Under the pieces are notes generated by a model. The model worked only from the letters and a program-made list of their open reading frames with translations. It did no database searches and had not been told where the DNA came from. The position numbers and the translations under genes are program-made. A DNA stretch of 38,826 nucleotides from Candidatus Saccharimonadota bacterium (GTDB lineage: Bacteria > Patescibacteriota > Saccharimonadia > Saccharimonadales > Saccharimonadaceae). Below, piece by piece: positions 14,985-23,478 of the stretch. The stretch is from positions 1-38,826 of the forward strand of contig JAFQYO010000012.1 in assembly GCA_017406405.1 (NCBI GenBank), given 5' to 3'. Within the stretch, counting starts at the first letter, position 1, and each line of letters begins with the position of its first letter.

Positions 14985-16796
14985 TTATTTCTGAGCTTGG
15001 GTCGGGTTTGTGGTAATGAGGGATTCTTCGGTTTCTGAAGCGATTATTTGGAGATGGACGTGGTTTGTGCCGGCAAAGAAGAGACCTTGGCCGACCGGGA
15101 AGTTTGCGAGGCGTTTTTTCTCCTCTTCTGTCAACTTAAAGACGTCAGAAAGAACATCGACGGCAGAAGTGGATTGTTTTAAGAGGAGTTGCATAGAGGA
15201 GTTTGCGACGATGGCGCGGCCCATTTTTGTTCCCATGAAATCTCCGACGTCCTGAGTGATAGTAGTGAGGCCGAGATAGTATTTTCTGGCGCGTTTTGCA
15301 AGCGAGAAAAGGAAGTTTGCGGAATCTTCAAATTGCATAAGTTGCCAAGCCTCATCGACGATGAGGAGACGTCGTTTTTGTTCGGCGCGGACGACGTTCC
15401 AGACGTGATTAAGAACGATATACATGGCGACTGGGCGGAGCTCGTCTTCGAGGTCGCGGATATTAAAGACGACCATAGGGTTGTTGATGTCGACGTTGGA
15501 TTGTTGAGAGAAAATGCCGGCGAAGGTCCCGGTTGTGTATTTTTTAAGGCGCTGGGCAAGTTCGGGGCCGGAGCCTTCCATGTGGAGAAGCGTGTCGTAG
15601 AGGTTGATGATTGTTGGCGGAGGAGACTGGTGGGTTAATGGGTCAGAAGTTATGCCGGCGCGGGCGTAGGTGTCGATTAGGGCTTGGTCGAGGTCGGCTT
15701 CTTCGTTTGCGGTAAGACCGGGAGCACCAGTTTGGGAGCCGCCCAACATGAGACGGAAGAGGCCGTGTAAGGTAACGAGATTTGCGCGGAGTGCATCGTT
15801 TGCGTCTTCAGCATCGACGACTTTAGGGAGGTCGAAGGGGTTAATGCGGACGTCGGAATTTAGGGAGAGACGGATATAGGAACCGCCGACGGCGTCACAG
15901 AGTTTTTGGTATTCGTTTTCTGGGTCGATAATAATGATTTCTGAACCTAGCATCATTGAACGAAGAGCTTCGAGCTTTACGGTGAAGGATTTTCCGGCGC
16001 CGGATTTAGCAAAGACAACCATGTTGGCGTTTTCTAGAGAGAAACGGTCGAAAATGACAAGGCCGTTGTTGTGCATGTTGACGCCATAGAGAATTCCTTT
16101 TTCTTGAGTTAAATCGGCGGAGGTAAATGGGAAAGAAGTGGAAATTGCGCCGGTGTTCATGTTTCGGCGAATTTGGAGTTGGTCGGCGCATTGAGGGAGA
16201 CAAGATTGCATACCTTGTTCTTGTTGGGAAGTGGCGACTTTTGAGAAAACCATGAGTTGGCCGAAGATAGTCTCGACTTTTTGTTGGACGAATTTAAGTT
16301 CGTCTAGCGAGTCGGCCCAAAGAGTTACATAAAGCCCAAAGCGGAAGAATTTTTCTGCGCCGACTTGGAGTTGGTCGCGAAGTTCTTCGGCATCGGTGAT
16401 GGCGGCTTCGAGTTCTGGGTCGCGGACTTTCCCACGTTCTGCGTTTACGTTCATCGAAGCTTCGAGCTGAGTAACCTTTTTTCGGAGGTTTTTCATAACG
16501 ACTTGGGTATCGACGGGATATATATACATGGAAATATCGAGGACTTCGTCGATGTTAATGATTGGGGAAAGCCAGCCCGTAAAGAGAGTACGAGGGTAAC
16601 CATAAACATAGAGAGTGCGACCGTATTTTGTGCCGAGACGGAAATAGTCGGAATGGATTTCTATGCTGGAGGGGGAGATAAGGTCGCGAAGAGTGGTAAT
16701 TCCCTGTTCGAAGGCGCGTTGGATCGCCATATCTTCGTTCATTTGGGACTGGGCGGCGATTTGAGAAGCGGAAAGTTGTTGTTTCTTTCTAGGCAT
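14985..16796 (-). CDS. VirB4/TraC-type T4SS ATPase, C-terminal motor part
   Basis: VirB4 ATPases energise T4SS assembly and substrate transfer at the inner membrane. The 603-residue protein has an N-terminal region of about 250 residues with VirB4-like text, then a P-loop domain: Walker A AKSGAGKS (263-270), IIIIDPENEYQKLC, Walker B RLLIVDEAWQLM (476-487) and TITQDVGDFM, the glutamine-bearing motif typical of the VirB4/TraG class. The first part of a full-length VirB4 seems to be supplied by the upstream gene, which it overlaps by 8 bp. The class (VirB4 rather than VirD4) rests on context and the N-terminal extension. Confidence 0.9.
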   Translation of the reverse strand: MPRKKQQLSASQIAAQSQMNEDMAIQRAFEQGITTLRDLISPSSIEIHSDYFRLGTKYGRTLYVYGYPRTLFTGWLSPIINIDEVLDISMYIYPVDTQVVMKNLRKKVTQLEASMNVNAERGKVRDPELEAAITDAEELRDQLQVGAEKFFRFGLYVTLWADSLDELKFVQQKVETIFGQLMVFSKVATSQQEQGMQSCLPQCADQLQIRRNMNTGAISTSFPFTSADLTQEKGILYGVNMHNNGLVIFDRFSLENANMVVFAKSGAGKSFTVKLEALRSMMLGSEIIIIDPENEYQKLCDAVGGSYIRLSLNSDVRINPFDLPKVVDAEDANDALRANLVTLHGLFRLMLGGSQTGAPGLTANEEADLDQALIDTYARAGITSDPLTHQSPPPTIINLYDTLLHMEGSGPELAQRLKKYTTGTFAGIFSQQSNVDINNPMVVFNIRDLEDELRPVAMYIVLNHVWNVVRAEQKRRLLIVDEAWQLMQFEDSANFLFSLAKRARKYYLGLTTITQDVGDFMGTKMGRAIVANSSMQLLLKQSTSAVDVLSDVFKLTEEEKKRLANFPVGQGLFFAGTNHVHLQIIASETEESLITTNPTQAQK

Positions 16797-17610
16797 TTGG
16801 TTGTCCTTTCTTTACATAAGTTGTGGCGAGCTGAGTAAAGTCGACGAGCGGTTCACGAACGGCGGTATCGGGATTATTAAAGTCATAGTAGAGTTCGGCG
16901 AGCTGTTTTGTGTTTAGGCGGACGGAGTGGACGCCGATTTGATAAAGACCGGACATAACGGTATCGACGCGGTTGTTGATTTCTGAGGCGGCTTTGTCGT
17001 ATGTCGCGCGATCAATGCGAGTTATGGCTTGGGGCTTCGTTCTTTGGAGGGAGGCAAAAAGATTTTTTGTTTCGGTCAACATTTTTTCTTGTTCGGCGGA
17101 AGGATAATAAGGGATAACTATAAAGAAGGATTTGTCCATAATGTTTGCTTCTTGAGAGAGGACGTCGATGAAATTTATGTAGTCGTCCATGAGGATTCCG
17201 AGAAGCATGTTATCGTTGTTACGGCGAATTTCCGTTAAGCGGTTTATGTAGGGGCCAATATCGACGCGTTGGGAGCGGATAAGGATTTGGGTTGTGAAGT
17301 TTAGGGAGTTTAGGAAATTTTGGTAAGAGAATTCGACGCCTTCGCGTTCGGACGAAGACATGAGATCGAAATTTATTGACTGGCAGGCGACAACGGCGCG
17401 GAAGGAGCCATCTTTCATGATAACCATAGAATCGCGGAGTTCGGAAATCAGGAGGGTGGTTTGGGTCGAGAGAGGAGAGTCGGGGTTTACTTGGAGAGGA
17501 GCTTGTTGCATCGCGGGTTGGGGCGCGGGCTGAGAACCGCTCGAAATCGGAGCGGCGTTTGGTCCGGCGGGCTGGGCGGTTGGTATGTTTTGAGGGGTTT
17601 GGGGGTTCAT
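16789..17610 (-). CDS. TraC/VirB4 N-terminal-like protein (split VirB4 partner)
   Basis: The 273-residue protein has a Pro/Gln/Ala-rich disordered N-terminus (1-45) and then a folded part with ELRDSMVIMKDGSFRAVVACQSINFDLMSSSEREGV, SLNFTTQILIRSQRVD and SFFIVIPYYPS. This pattern (a strand pair around a short ligand loop, a 'bullet-proof' FxxFLNSL region, IRSxxxD) is what is found at the start of TraC/VirB4 proteins. There is no P-loop. It overlaps the downstream ATPase gene by 8 bp and has AGGAGA before its ATG. The natural reading is that VirB4 is made as two polypeptides that associate. A simple frameshift is unlikely, because the second gene has its own ATG and complete-looking start. Confidence 0.78.
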   Translation of the reverse strand: MNPQTPQNIPTAQPAGPNAAPISSGSQPAPQPAMQQAPLQVNPDSPLSTQTTLLISELRDSMVIMKDGSFRAVVACQSINFDLMSSSEREGVEFSYQNFLNSLNFTTQILIRSQRVDIGPYINRLTEIRRNNDNMLLGILMDDYINFIDVLSQEANIMDKSFFIVIPYYPSAEQEKMLTETKNLFASLQRTKPQAITRIDRATYDKAASEINNRVDTVMSGLYQIGVHSVRLNTKQLAELYYDFNNPDTAVREPLVDFTQLATTYVKKGQPNA

Positions 17611-17619
17611 AGCTTCTCC

Positions 17620-18534
17620 TTAATGTAAACTAATATATACTTCGTTATTGTTTGCGGCACGGGAAGACTCGCGGTTTGCTTGTTTAGCGAGCGAAGCAAC
17701 AGAAAGGTCGTCGCTTCCGGCGAGTTTTATGAGATTTGGGTTGACGGGGGGCGGAGCGAGAGGAACGGAGGGAGCGGCGAGGGTGGCTGGGTTTGTGGAG
17801 GAAGAAGGGGGTTGAGGGGATTTTGAAGAATCGGGGCTGGGAGAAGGAGTAGGGCGGTTAAGCGGGCGGGTACCTGATAAATTCCAGACTCCGGAGAAAT
17901 TTGAGGTTATATCTTCTATGGTCGGGTTGTTGGCTTTTATTGCGGCGCGCATTTCTTGGACGATTTCTTCATGCCGACGATTTGAATCTGAGGAGAGATT
18001 CTGGCCGACTTGAGAGGATTCGTAGGTTTCGTAGATATCGGTCGCGTTGTTTGCCTCGGCGAGAATTTCTCCGCGAACGGGAGAGTCGGAGGGGGTTGTC
18101 GAAGGGAGGTCGCCTTTTATGGAAAGACCTTCGGAATCGACGACGTTGGCAAGGAAGGAAAGACGACGGCCGGCTTCTTCTTCGGTGATGTCGCGGGTGA
18201 GAGGCTTTTCGACGATTTTCGGGGCGGTGATTGTTATGGTCGATTCACGCTGGCCGGGATTCCAGAAACGTTTGTTTGGAGTCGTATAAAAGCGAATTAG
18301 GGCGGCGATGTAGGTTTCCATAGGTTGGTCTTTCCGGAGAGGAAGAGCAAGAACTAGGAAGAATAGAGCCGGGATGACCGGAAAAATCGCAAGCAAAGGA
18401 AAAATTTGGGCGAGAGCCCAGGCGAGAGCAACGAGAGCGACGACAACAAGAAGATAGATAAATTGGCGAAAGCTAAACGGCCCGATAAGCTTGTCGTCGG
18501 CCTCAACATCTTGAGGTACCTTATATTGCGCCAT
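17620..18534 (-). CDS. PrgI-family T4SS membrane protein (VirB3-like)
   Basis: The N-terminal 120 residues match the PrgI family: MAQYKVPQDVEADDKLIGPFSFRQFIYLLV, two tightly spaced transmembrane helices (about 24-70), PLRKDQPMETYIAALIRFYTTPNKRFWNPG. PrgI proteins take the place of VirB3 in Gram-positive-type T4SS and usually precede VirB4, as here. The remaining 180 residues are a polar, Pro/Ser-rich cytoplasmic tail without a recognised domain. Nine nt separate it from the VirB4 N-terminal gene, which fits one operon. Confidence 0.88.
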   Translation of the reverse strand: MAQYKVPQDVEADDKLIGPFSFRQFIYLLVVVALVALAWALAQIFPLLAIFPVIPALFFLVLALPLRKDQPMETYIAALIRFYTTPNKRFWNPGQRESTITITAPKIVEKPLTRDITEEEAGRRLSFLANVVDSEGLSIKGDLPSTTPSDSPVRGEILAEANNATDIYETYESSQVGQNLSSDSNRRHEEIVQEMRAAIKANNPTIEDITSNFSGVWNLSGTRPLNRPTPSPSPDSSKSPQPPSSSTNPATLAAPSVPLAPPPVNPNLIKLAGSDDLSVASLAKQANRESSRAANNNEVYISLH

Positions 18535-18581
18535 ATATAATATATATTAGCATAAAAAGGAAAGTTTGGCGAGGATAAGAA

Positions 18582-21527
18582 TTAAACTTCCAAGTATTCG
18601 CGAACGGCGGTTTTCATTGCGGTTAGAGCAGATGGGTCGCCAGCGCGGAGGGCATTACATTGTTTTTCGGTAAAGAGTTTGAACATGTCTCGCGCAGCAT
18701 CTTCTGAACCATAGAAGTCGAGGAAGCGAGCCTTAAGAGCGTTAAAGGTGTCGGTTTTGAGAGCGATGAGGTCGTTTGCGGTGAGACCACGGAGATATTT
18801 TTCGGTCATTTCTTTATAGACATCTTTCAGGCGAGCGTCTTCGGCAGGGTTTTTAATAATCCATTTCCCTTCGGCGTTACAGGTCATTCCGGTAAGGAAG
18901 TTTAGGGTGTTCGTTATTTGCTCGGAGCCGGCAGCAAAGGTTGGGAGAGCAGAGATAATTTGGGGGAGCATTTCAGTCATGAGGCGGACACGAGCTTCGT
19001 CGGCGTCGGCCTGGCTTCCTCCGAAGTTTTCGGCGACAAGATAGCGGTTTATTGAGGACTTAAGGCCGCCATAGAAGGTACGGTCGATTCCTTTGACTCC
19101 AGTACCACGAAGGAGAGTTTCGACGAAGTATTTTGTATTTTCGCCTAAGGAGGTTTTTCCGGTCATATATTCTTTATAGGTTACGAAGTTTGAATTCCTT
19201 GAACCGTCGGTGTAGGCCCAGGTTTCGACGTTGATGTGTTTTCCGAGACGAGCAAGTTCGGGGTCGGCGTCTTTCATGCCGAGGAGGTTGAGAGCGAGGA
19301 CGTTTGCGAAATCGGTGCCAAGTTCGACGTAACCGTCGCGATCCATGTATTCTTGGAGGTGTTCGACGATTTTATCGTAGTCGCCACGCATCGCGAGAAT
19401 ATTTTGGGCGGCGCAGATGCCTTCGATGTCTTTTGCCTCAAGCATTTGTTCATAAGTTTTAAGGACTTCTTTTGTAACTTGTTTCGACATGTAAGTAGTA
19501 TAGGTCGAGGTGAGGGCTTTTCGTTCGGCTTCAAGGGCGTCGATAGCGTCGGCTTCGACGGATGCGAGAGCGGCGGCGCGTGAAGTTTCGGCTTCACGGA
19601 GGGCGTTGCCGGAAAGGCTTGAGCTAATAAATGCGGAAGCGCCAGCACCGCGGTTGATGAGGCGATTATAAGCGTCTTTGTCTATGAGTTCACCAGTAAC
19701 CGCATCTCGACGTGCGGCTTCGCGAAGTTGGCTGGCGTACCAGCGTTTGTCGGAAAGGTCATTACGGCGTTTTGCGCTAATTTGGGTCATGAGCTCGGTG
19801 AAGTTTTCGCCTTGGCGCTGAGCACGCGCGGCGAGTTCGGTAGAGGCTTTTATGTCGTGCGATTCGATATATGTGCTCATTGTCGACATAGAGTTGTCGA
19901 GACGAGTTTTTGAGGCAGAGTTGCGGAGGCCGATTTCACGATTTGTGAATTCGGATTTTAGTTCTTTTGTTTCGGTTACTTCTGTTGCGTAGAGGGTGCG
20001 GCCATTTTCATCGCGACCGATTGCGCGGCGGCGATAAATTGGGGCGCCATCGGCGGTATAACTGGTGATTTTCTTCCCTTCCATGCGGGCCATATAATCT
20101 TCAGCTAGGAGGTTCTGAGTTTGTGTTTCGTAAGATTTAAGAAGGGCTTGGCGACGGGCTTTGCCGCGGGCAAGTGCAGAACGCCAGTATCCGCCAGAGG
20201 CTAGATTGACTGGTTTTTGCATTTGTTTTGCGGTGTATTCGGCACGGCGGAGAGCACCTTGTTCGCGGAGAGCAGATTGGATTCCGCCGACTGGTTTTCG
20301 GGAAATGTTGTGGAGGGCGGCGTTGATTTGTCCCGGGAGGGTGCCGGACATTTTTAGGAGGTTCCAAGAGGCGAATAGAGGGACAACTTTAACGGCCATA
20401 CCAAGAACGAGGGTGATTGGGGAGTCGGCGGCGGCGATAATTACCCAGCCGACAAGAGAGCAGGCGCCGAAGAGGCCAGCGAATAGAGGGTAGAAGAAAA
20501 GCATAGAAATAATGGTTTTTCGCCATTTTTCGTACCAGGATTCGGTGTTCGGGAGGAGGAAACAAACAAAGGCGAGGGGGCTAATCATTATCAGGATATA
20601 GACGAGGGCTTGGCGGGCGGCGATAGTGACGAAAGCGATTAGAATCGAGGCGGCGGCGGCAATAAGCACAGCGAGTAAAGAGAAGAAGACGTAGCCGAGG
20701 CCGCCGGCGACGCCGATGGCGACGCCGGCGAGGACGGCGGAGCCGGTCAGAGCGCCGGCGAGAGCGGTATAGGAGATACCGCTCGAGGCGGTAGCGGCCT
20801 CGGAGATGATGCCTGTCGCCGTTACGGATTCTTCAATTCCGAGAAAAAGGCCACGTAAGGAGGCGCCGATAATGTTTGAGAGGTCAACAGCGAGAGCGCA
20901 GATGATATAGCTTAAGTTTATTAAGATTGCGGATATGATGATTTTTGGGAGAACACGCTTTATGCCATAGTTTGATATTCCGGCGCCGGTGATTTGGGAA
21001 TAAATTACTATAAGGAAGAAAATGACAAAGATGATGTTTGTGATGTCGCGGAAGATTGACCAGACTTGGTGGTAGGGGCTGCTATCGTCGAAAGAAATTG
21101 GCTTTATGATTAAGAATTGTTCAATGATGTTATAGAGCGAATCGGTGATTTTTGCGAGAAAACCGGTCGAAGGACAAACTAGCCAGCCGAGCGAGCCGGA
21201 TTCGTCGTAACATGTGCTGACCGAGGAAGAATCTGAACTGGAGTTGTCGAGAACGTCATATTCTCCCTCCGAGCTAGAGGAGCCGTTTGTTCTAGAAGAA
21301 TTGTCGACTATGTTTTCTGAGGCGGTTATTGAATTGTTTGCTGTTGAAGAATTGTCGAGAGAGGAATTTGTGGTTTCTGAGGAGTTGTTAAGAGAGGTGG
21401 ATTGGTTTGAGTTGTTTAGGGGTTCGGCAAAAACAGGGGTAGAAATGGTGTTAAGGCACAAAATAAGGCTCGCAAAAATTGAGCCCACAAGAAGAAAACA
21501 CTGGCGCAGTTTTTTAATATTTTTCAT
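18582..21527 (-). CDS. VirB6/TrbL-like polytopic T4SS channel protein with large cytoplasmic domain
   Basis: The 981-residue protein has a signal peptide (to about residue 34, PVFA), an Asn/Ser-rich exposed linker (about 35-105), then a polytopic core (about 130-400) with at least six hydrophobic segments, including IFRDITNIIFVIFFLIVIYSQ and a Gly/Ala-rich AGALTGSAVLAGVAIGVAGG stretch. Residues 400-981 are hydrophilic and helical, probably cytoplasmic. The RDxxN helix followed by a Gly/Ala-rich membrane domain fits VirB6/TrbL-type proteins, the inner-membrane pore component. It is the first gene of the operon and has a perfect consensus promoter. The long tail has no recognised domain and could contact VirB4 or select substrates. 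Confidence 0.83.
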   Translation of the reverse strand: MKNIKKLRQCFLLVGSIFASLILCLNTISTPVFAEPLNNSNQSTSLNNSSETTNSSLDNSSTANNSITASENIVDNSSRTNGSSSSEGEYDVLDNSSSDSSSVSTCYDESGSLGWLVCPSTGFLAKITDSLYNIIEQFLIIKPISFDDSSPYHQVWSIFRDITNIIFVIFFLIVIYSQITGAGISNYGIKRVLPKIIISAILINLSYIICALAVDLSNIIGASLRGLFLGIEESVTATGIISEAATASSGISYTALAGALTGSAVLAGVAIGVAGGLGYVFFSLLAVLIAAAASILIAFVTIAARQALVYILIMISPLAFVCFLLPNTESWYEKWRKTIISMLFFYPLFAGLFGACSLVGWVIIAAADSPITLVLGMAVKVVPLFASWNLLKMSGTLPGQINAALHNISRKPVGGIQSALREQGALRRAEYTAKQMQKPVNLASGGYWRSALARGKARRQALLKSYETQTQNLLAEDYMARMEGKKITSYTADGAPIYRRRAIGRDENGRTLYATEVTETKELKSEFTNREIGLRNSASKTRLDNSMSTMSTYIESHDIKASTELAARAQRQGENFTELMTQISAKRRNDLSDKRWYASQLREAARRDAVTGELIDKDAYNRLINRGAGASAFISSSLSGNALREAETSRAAALASVEADAIDALEAERKALTSTYTTYMSKQVTKEVLKTYEQMLEAKDIEGICAAQNILAMRGDYDKIVEHLQEYMDRDGYVELGTDFANVLALNLLGMKDADPELARLGKHINVETWAYTDGSRNSNFVTYKEYMTGKTSLGENTKYFVETLLRGTGVKGIDRTFYGGLKSSINRYLVAENFGGSQADADEARVRLMTEMLPQIISALPTFAAGSEQITNTLNFLTGMTCNAEGKWIIKNPAEDARLKDVYKEMTEKYLRGLTANDLIALKTDTFNALKARFLDFYGSEDAARDMFKLFTEKQCNALRAGDPSALTAMKTAVREYLEV

Positions 21528-21547
21528 AACAGACCGGATATGTTTCT

Positions 21548-21576
21548 ATTATAGCACACATAAGCGGAATTGTCAA
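21548..21576 (-). promoter_or_regulatory. Perfect consensus sigma-70 promoter of the T4SS operon
   Basis: Minus strand TTGACA (21576-21571), exactly 17 nt, then TATAAT (21553-21548), preceded by TG for an extended -10 (TGCTATAAT). The VirB6-like ATG lies 20 nt further on. It stands back to back with the pilin promoter on the other strand. Confidence 0.82.
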
Positions 21577-21645
21577 GAGGCGACCTCGGGTTTTAACAAA
21601 ACGGCTTCTTGTCCGAAAAAGCTTTTTTAAATACTTTTTCATGTA

Positions 21646-21654
21646 TGATATAAT
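21646..21654 (+). promoter_or_regulatory. Extended -10 promoter of the pilin cluster, leaderless
   Basis: TGATATAAT lies 6 nt before the ATG at 21661, so transcription should begin at the start codon. No matching -35 is clear. Confidence 0.65.
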
Positions 21655-21660
21655 GGAGAT

Positions 21661-22110
21661 ATGAAAAAGAAATTTCTTGGATTTGTTTTAGCTTTAATGA
21701 TTGGGGTGGGAGCGTTGGCCCCGGTGCCGGCGTTTGCGGTAACGTGTGGCACGGCGAACGGGACGACTTCAAAATTGTTCGGATTGAAGAGCTGGTATTA
21801 TTATCTCGATTGTACGAACGGAGGGAAGGATGTTTCTTCGGAAAACTTTAAGGGGGATAAGCTCGCTACTTCGGTTTGGACGGTTGTTTTGACGGTTTTA
21901 AGCGATATGTTCTTTCTTGCTGGGTTTCTTGCGATTATTTTGATTGTTGTTTCGGGATTTAATTTTATTACTTCTGCGGGAGATCCGGGAAAGGCGACGC
22001 ATGCGAAGAGTATGTTGGTCGGGACGATAGTTGGGCTTTTAATCACGGTGTTGGCACAGGTGATTGTTAATACGGTTTTAGGGATGATGAATACAGGAGG
22101 AGGCGCTTAA
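21661..22110 (+). CDS. VirB2/TrbC-like T4SS pilin 1
   Basis: The 149-residue protein has a signal peptide (MKKKFLGFVLALMIGVGALAPVPAFA), a loop with two cysteines (TCGTANG, DCTNGG), and two hydrophobic helices flanking the family hallmark TSAGDPGKATHAKSMLVG. VirB2-type pilins are small two-helix membrane proteins that are extruded into the T4SS pilus. The same TSAG(D/N)-x-K-x-AK(Q/N) junction is shared by four other genes in this window. It starts the plus-strand pilin series, divergent from the channel operon; pilin 2 follows after one nucleotide. Confidence 0.85.
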   Translation: MKKKFLGFVLALMIGVGALAPVPAFAVTCGTANGTTSKLFGLKSWYYYLDCTNGGKDVSSENFKGDKLATSVWTVVLTVLSDMFFLAGFLAIILIVVSGFNFITSAGDPGKATHAKSMLVGTIVGLLITVLAQVIVNTVLGMMNTGGGA

Positions 22111-22111
22111 A

Positions 22112-22399
22112 ATGGAGAAATTAAGGGTTTTTGCAGATGAACTGAACGATGCGTTGAATAAGATTCCGCATAATAGCGCGGATACGTTTAAGAATAATGC
22201 GATTTCTTGGCTTTTCTGGGCGGTCGGAGTCGCGGCGGTGGTCGTGATAATTGTTTCGGCGATTAAAATGACGACGAGCGCGGGAGACCCCGGCGCGGTG
22301 CAGAAGGCGAAGCAGACGCTGATTTACGCCATAGTAGGACTTGTGGTCGCAGTCCTTGCGTATGTGATTGTGGAATTCGTGCTTGATAGTTTAGGATAA
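22112..22399 (+). CDS. VirB2/TrbC-like T4SS pilin 2 (no signal peptide)
   Basis: At 95 residues this is the shortest paralogue. It lacks a signal peptide: a short amphipathic N-terminus (MEKLRVFADELNDALNKIP) leads straight into the two hydrophobic helices around KMTTSAGDPGAVQKAKQTLIYAIVGL. The central segment is nearly identical to that of pilin 3, suggesting a recent duplication or gene conversion. It may act as a capping or minor subunit, which is inference from the missing leader. It lies 1 nt after pilin 1 and 4 nt before pilin 3. Confidence 0.83.
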   Translation: MEKLRVFADELNDALNKIPHNSADTFKNNAISWLFWAVGVAAVVVIIVSAIKMTTSAGDPGAVQKAKQTLIYAIVGLVVAVLAYVIVEFVLDSLG

Positions 22400-22403
22400 A
22401 GAA

Positions 22404-22784
22404 ATGAGAAGAGTAATCATAGCGGTTTTAATGATAGTGGGGGTTTTAGGATGGGTATTGGTGCCGAAGGGGGCGTTTGCAAGCGATCCGGTTTGTAGCT
22501 CGACGAGCGGAGTTGACCGAGAACTAAGAGAGGCGGCGGGCTGTAGTAATACCGACACAATTAAATCGCCGATAAGGAGCGTAGTTAATACTCTACTTTG
22601 GGTCGTGGGGGTTTTAGCGGTGATTATGATTATTGTTTCTGGACTAAAAATGACGACAAGCGCGGGGAATCCGGGGGCAGTTCAGAAGGCAAAGCAGACG
22701 CTGATTTATGCACTGGTTGGGCTCGTGATTGCGGTGCTTGCTTATGCGATTGTAAATTTTGTGCTTGATAAGGTTCTGGGGTAG
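22404..22784 (+). CDS. VirB2/TrbC-like T4SS pilin 3
   Basis: The 126-residue protein has a signal peptide (to about residue 27, KGAFA), a Cys-containing loop (PVCSSTSGV, AAGCSNTD), and two helices around KMTTSAGNPGAVQKAKQTLIYALVGLVIAVLAYAIV. It shares an almost identical junction with pilin 2, with GN replacing GD. It ends the tight three-gene pilin cluster; no clear terminator was seen before the promoter of pilin 4. Confidence 0.85.
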   Translation: MRRVIIAVLMIVGVLGWVLVPKGAFASDPVCSSTSGVDRELREAAGCSNTDTIKSPIRSVVNTLLWVVGVLAVIMIIVSGLKMTTSAGNPGAVQKAKQTLIYALVGLVIAVLAYAIVNFVLDKVLG

Positions 22785-22835
22785 CCACGAATAACACGAA
22801 CGCGACGCAGAGTTATTAGACCGTGAAGAAAATCC

Positions 22836-22864
22836 TTTACAGTTATGGTTATTTTTGGTATGAT
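22836..22864 (+). promoter_or_regulatory. Sigma-70 promoter of pilin 4
   Basis: TTTACA (22836-22841), 17 nt, TATGAT (22859-22864), then a leader with AAAGGAAAA before the ATG at 22895. Unlike pilin 1, this gene has a full promoter, a leader and a Shine-Dalgarno site, consistent with higher expression. Confidence 0.68.
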
Positions 22865-22894
22865 AAAACTAACTTAAAACGAAAGGAAAACTAA

Positions 22895-23287
22895 ATGAAG
22901 TTATCTGAAAAAGTTAAGACACTTCTCTTTGCGGGGGTTTTAGTGGTAGCTGGAGTAGGGTTGGCGGCTTTGCCAGCGTTTGCGGCGAATACTCCTAGTT
23001 CGGTATCGAACGGATTGAATGCTGCGGTTAATGGTTCAGGGCTAAGTAACCAGAGTGTAAGCGTAGATAGTGTTGCAAAGAATGTCGTCAATGCTCTTTT
23101 GTATATTATAGGTATTTTGGCGGTGATTATGATTATCGTTGGTGGCGTAATGTATACTACCTCAGCTGGCGATCAAGCAAAAGTAACGAAAGCAAAGAAT
23201 ATTATTATTTATGGCTTGGTTGGGTTGGTGATTGCTATTTTGGCATACGCAATTGTAAGCTTTGTGCTAGATAAAATTCTTGTATAG
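22895..23287 (+). CDS. VirB2/TrbC-like T4SS pilin 4, probable major pilin
   Basis: The 130-residue protein has a clear signal peptide (to about residue 30, LPAFA|ANTP), a short Ser/Asn-rich exposed segment and two hydrophobic helices around GGVMYTTSAGDQAKVTKAKNIIIYGLVGL. It contains no cysteine. Its codon use is less G-ending than its neighbours, it has its own -35/-10 promoter and ribosome site, and it is closed by a strong hairpin. Those features suggest it is the abundantly made pilin, which is an inference. Confidence 0.86.
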   Translation: MKLSEKVKTLLFAGVLVVAGVGLAALPAFAANTPSSVSNGLNAAVNGSGLSNQSVSVDSVAKNVVNALLYIIGILAVIMIIVGGVMYTTSAGDQAKVTKAKNIIIYGLVGLVIAILAYAIVSFVLDKILV

Positions 23288-23321
23288 AGCTTAGTACGTT
23301 TTACGGATTTGTTGCTCATTT

Positions 23322-23347
23322 AAGAAATCCCCGAGAGGGGATTTCTT
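23322..23347 (+). terminator. Terminator after pilin 4
   Basis: The arms AAGAAATCCCC (23322-23332) and GGGGATTTCTT (23337-23347) pair perfectly (11 bp) around a GAGA tetraloop. The U-rich part lies within the 3' arm; no further T-run follows. Confidence 0.75.
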
Positions 23348-23430
23348 GGTGGGTAGGGGAAATCGAGAAAAAGGGGTGTTGGGGGAATTGTGGCGGTTTT
23401 GATGTGGGGGGGTTGAGGGGGTATAGTTCT

Positions 23431-23455
23431 AAAAAAAGACCCCCTTTCGGGGGTC
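23431..23455 (-). terminator. Terminator of the Hsp20 gene
   Basis: The arms GACCCCC (23438-23444) and GGGGGTC (23449-23455) close a four-base loop. Read on the minus strand it is followed by seven T (plus-strand A at 23431-23437). It directly faces the pilin 4 terminator. Confidence 0.88.
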
Positions 23456-23478
23456 GGAGAAACGAAGAAAAATGGCGA

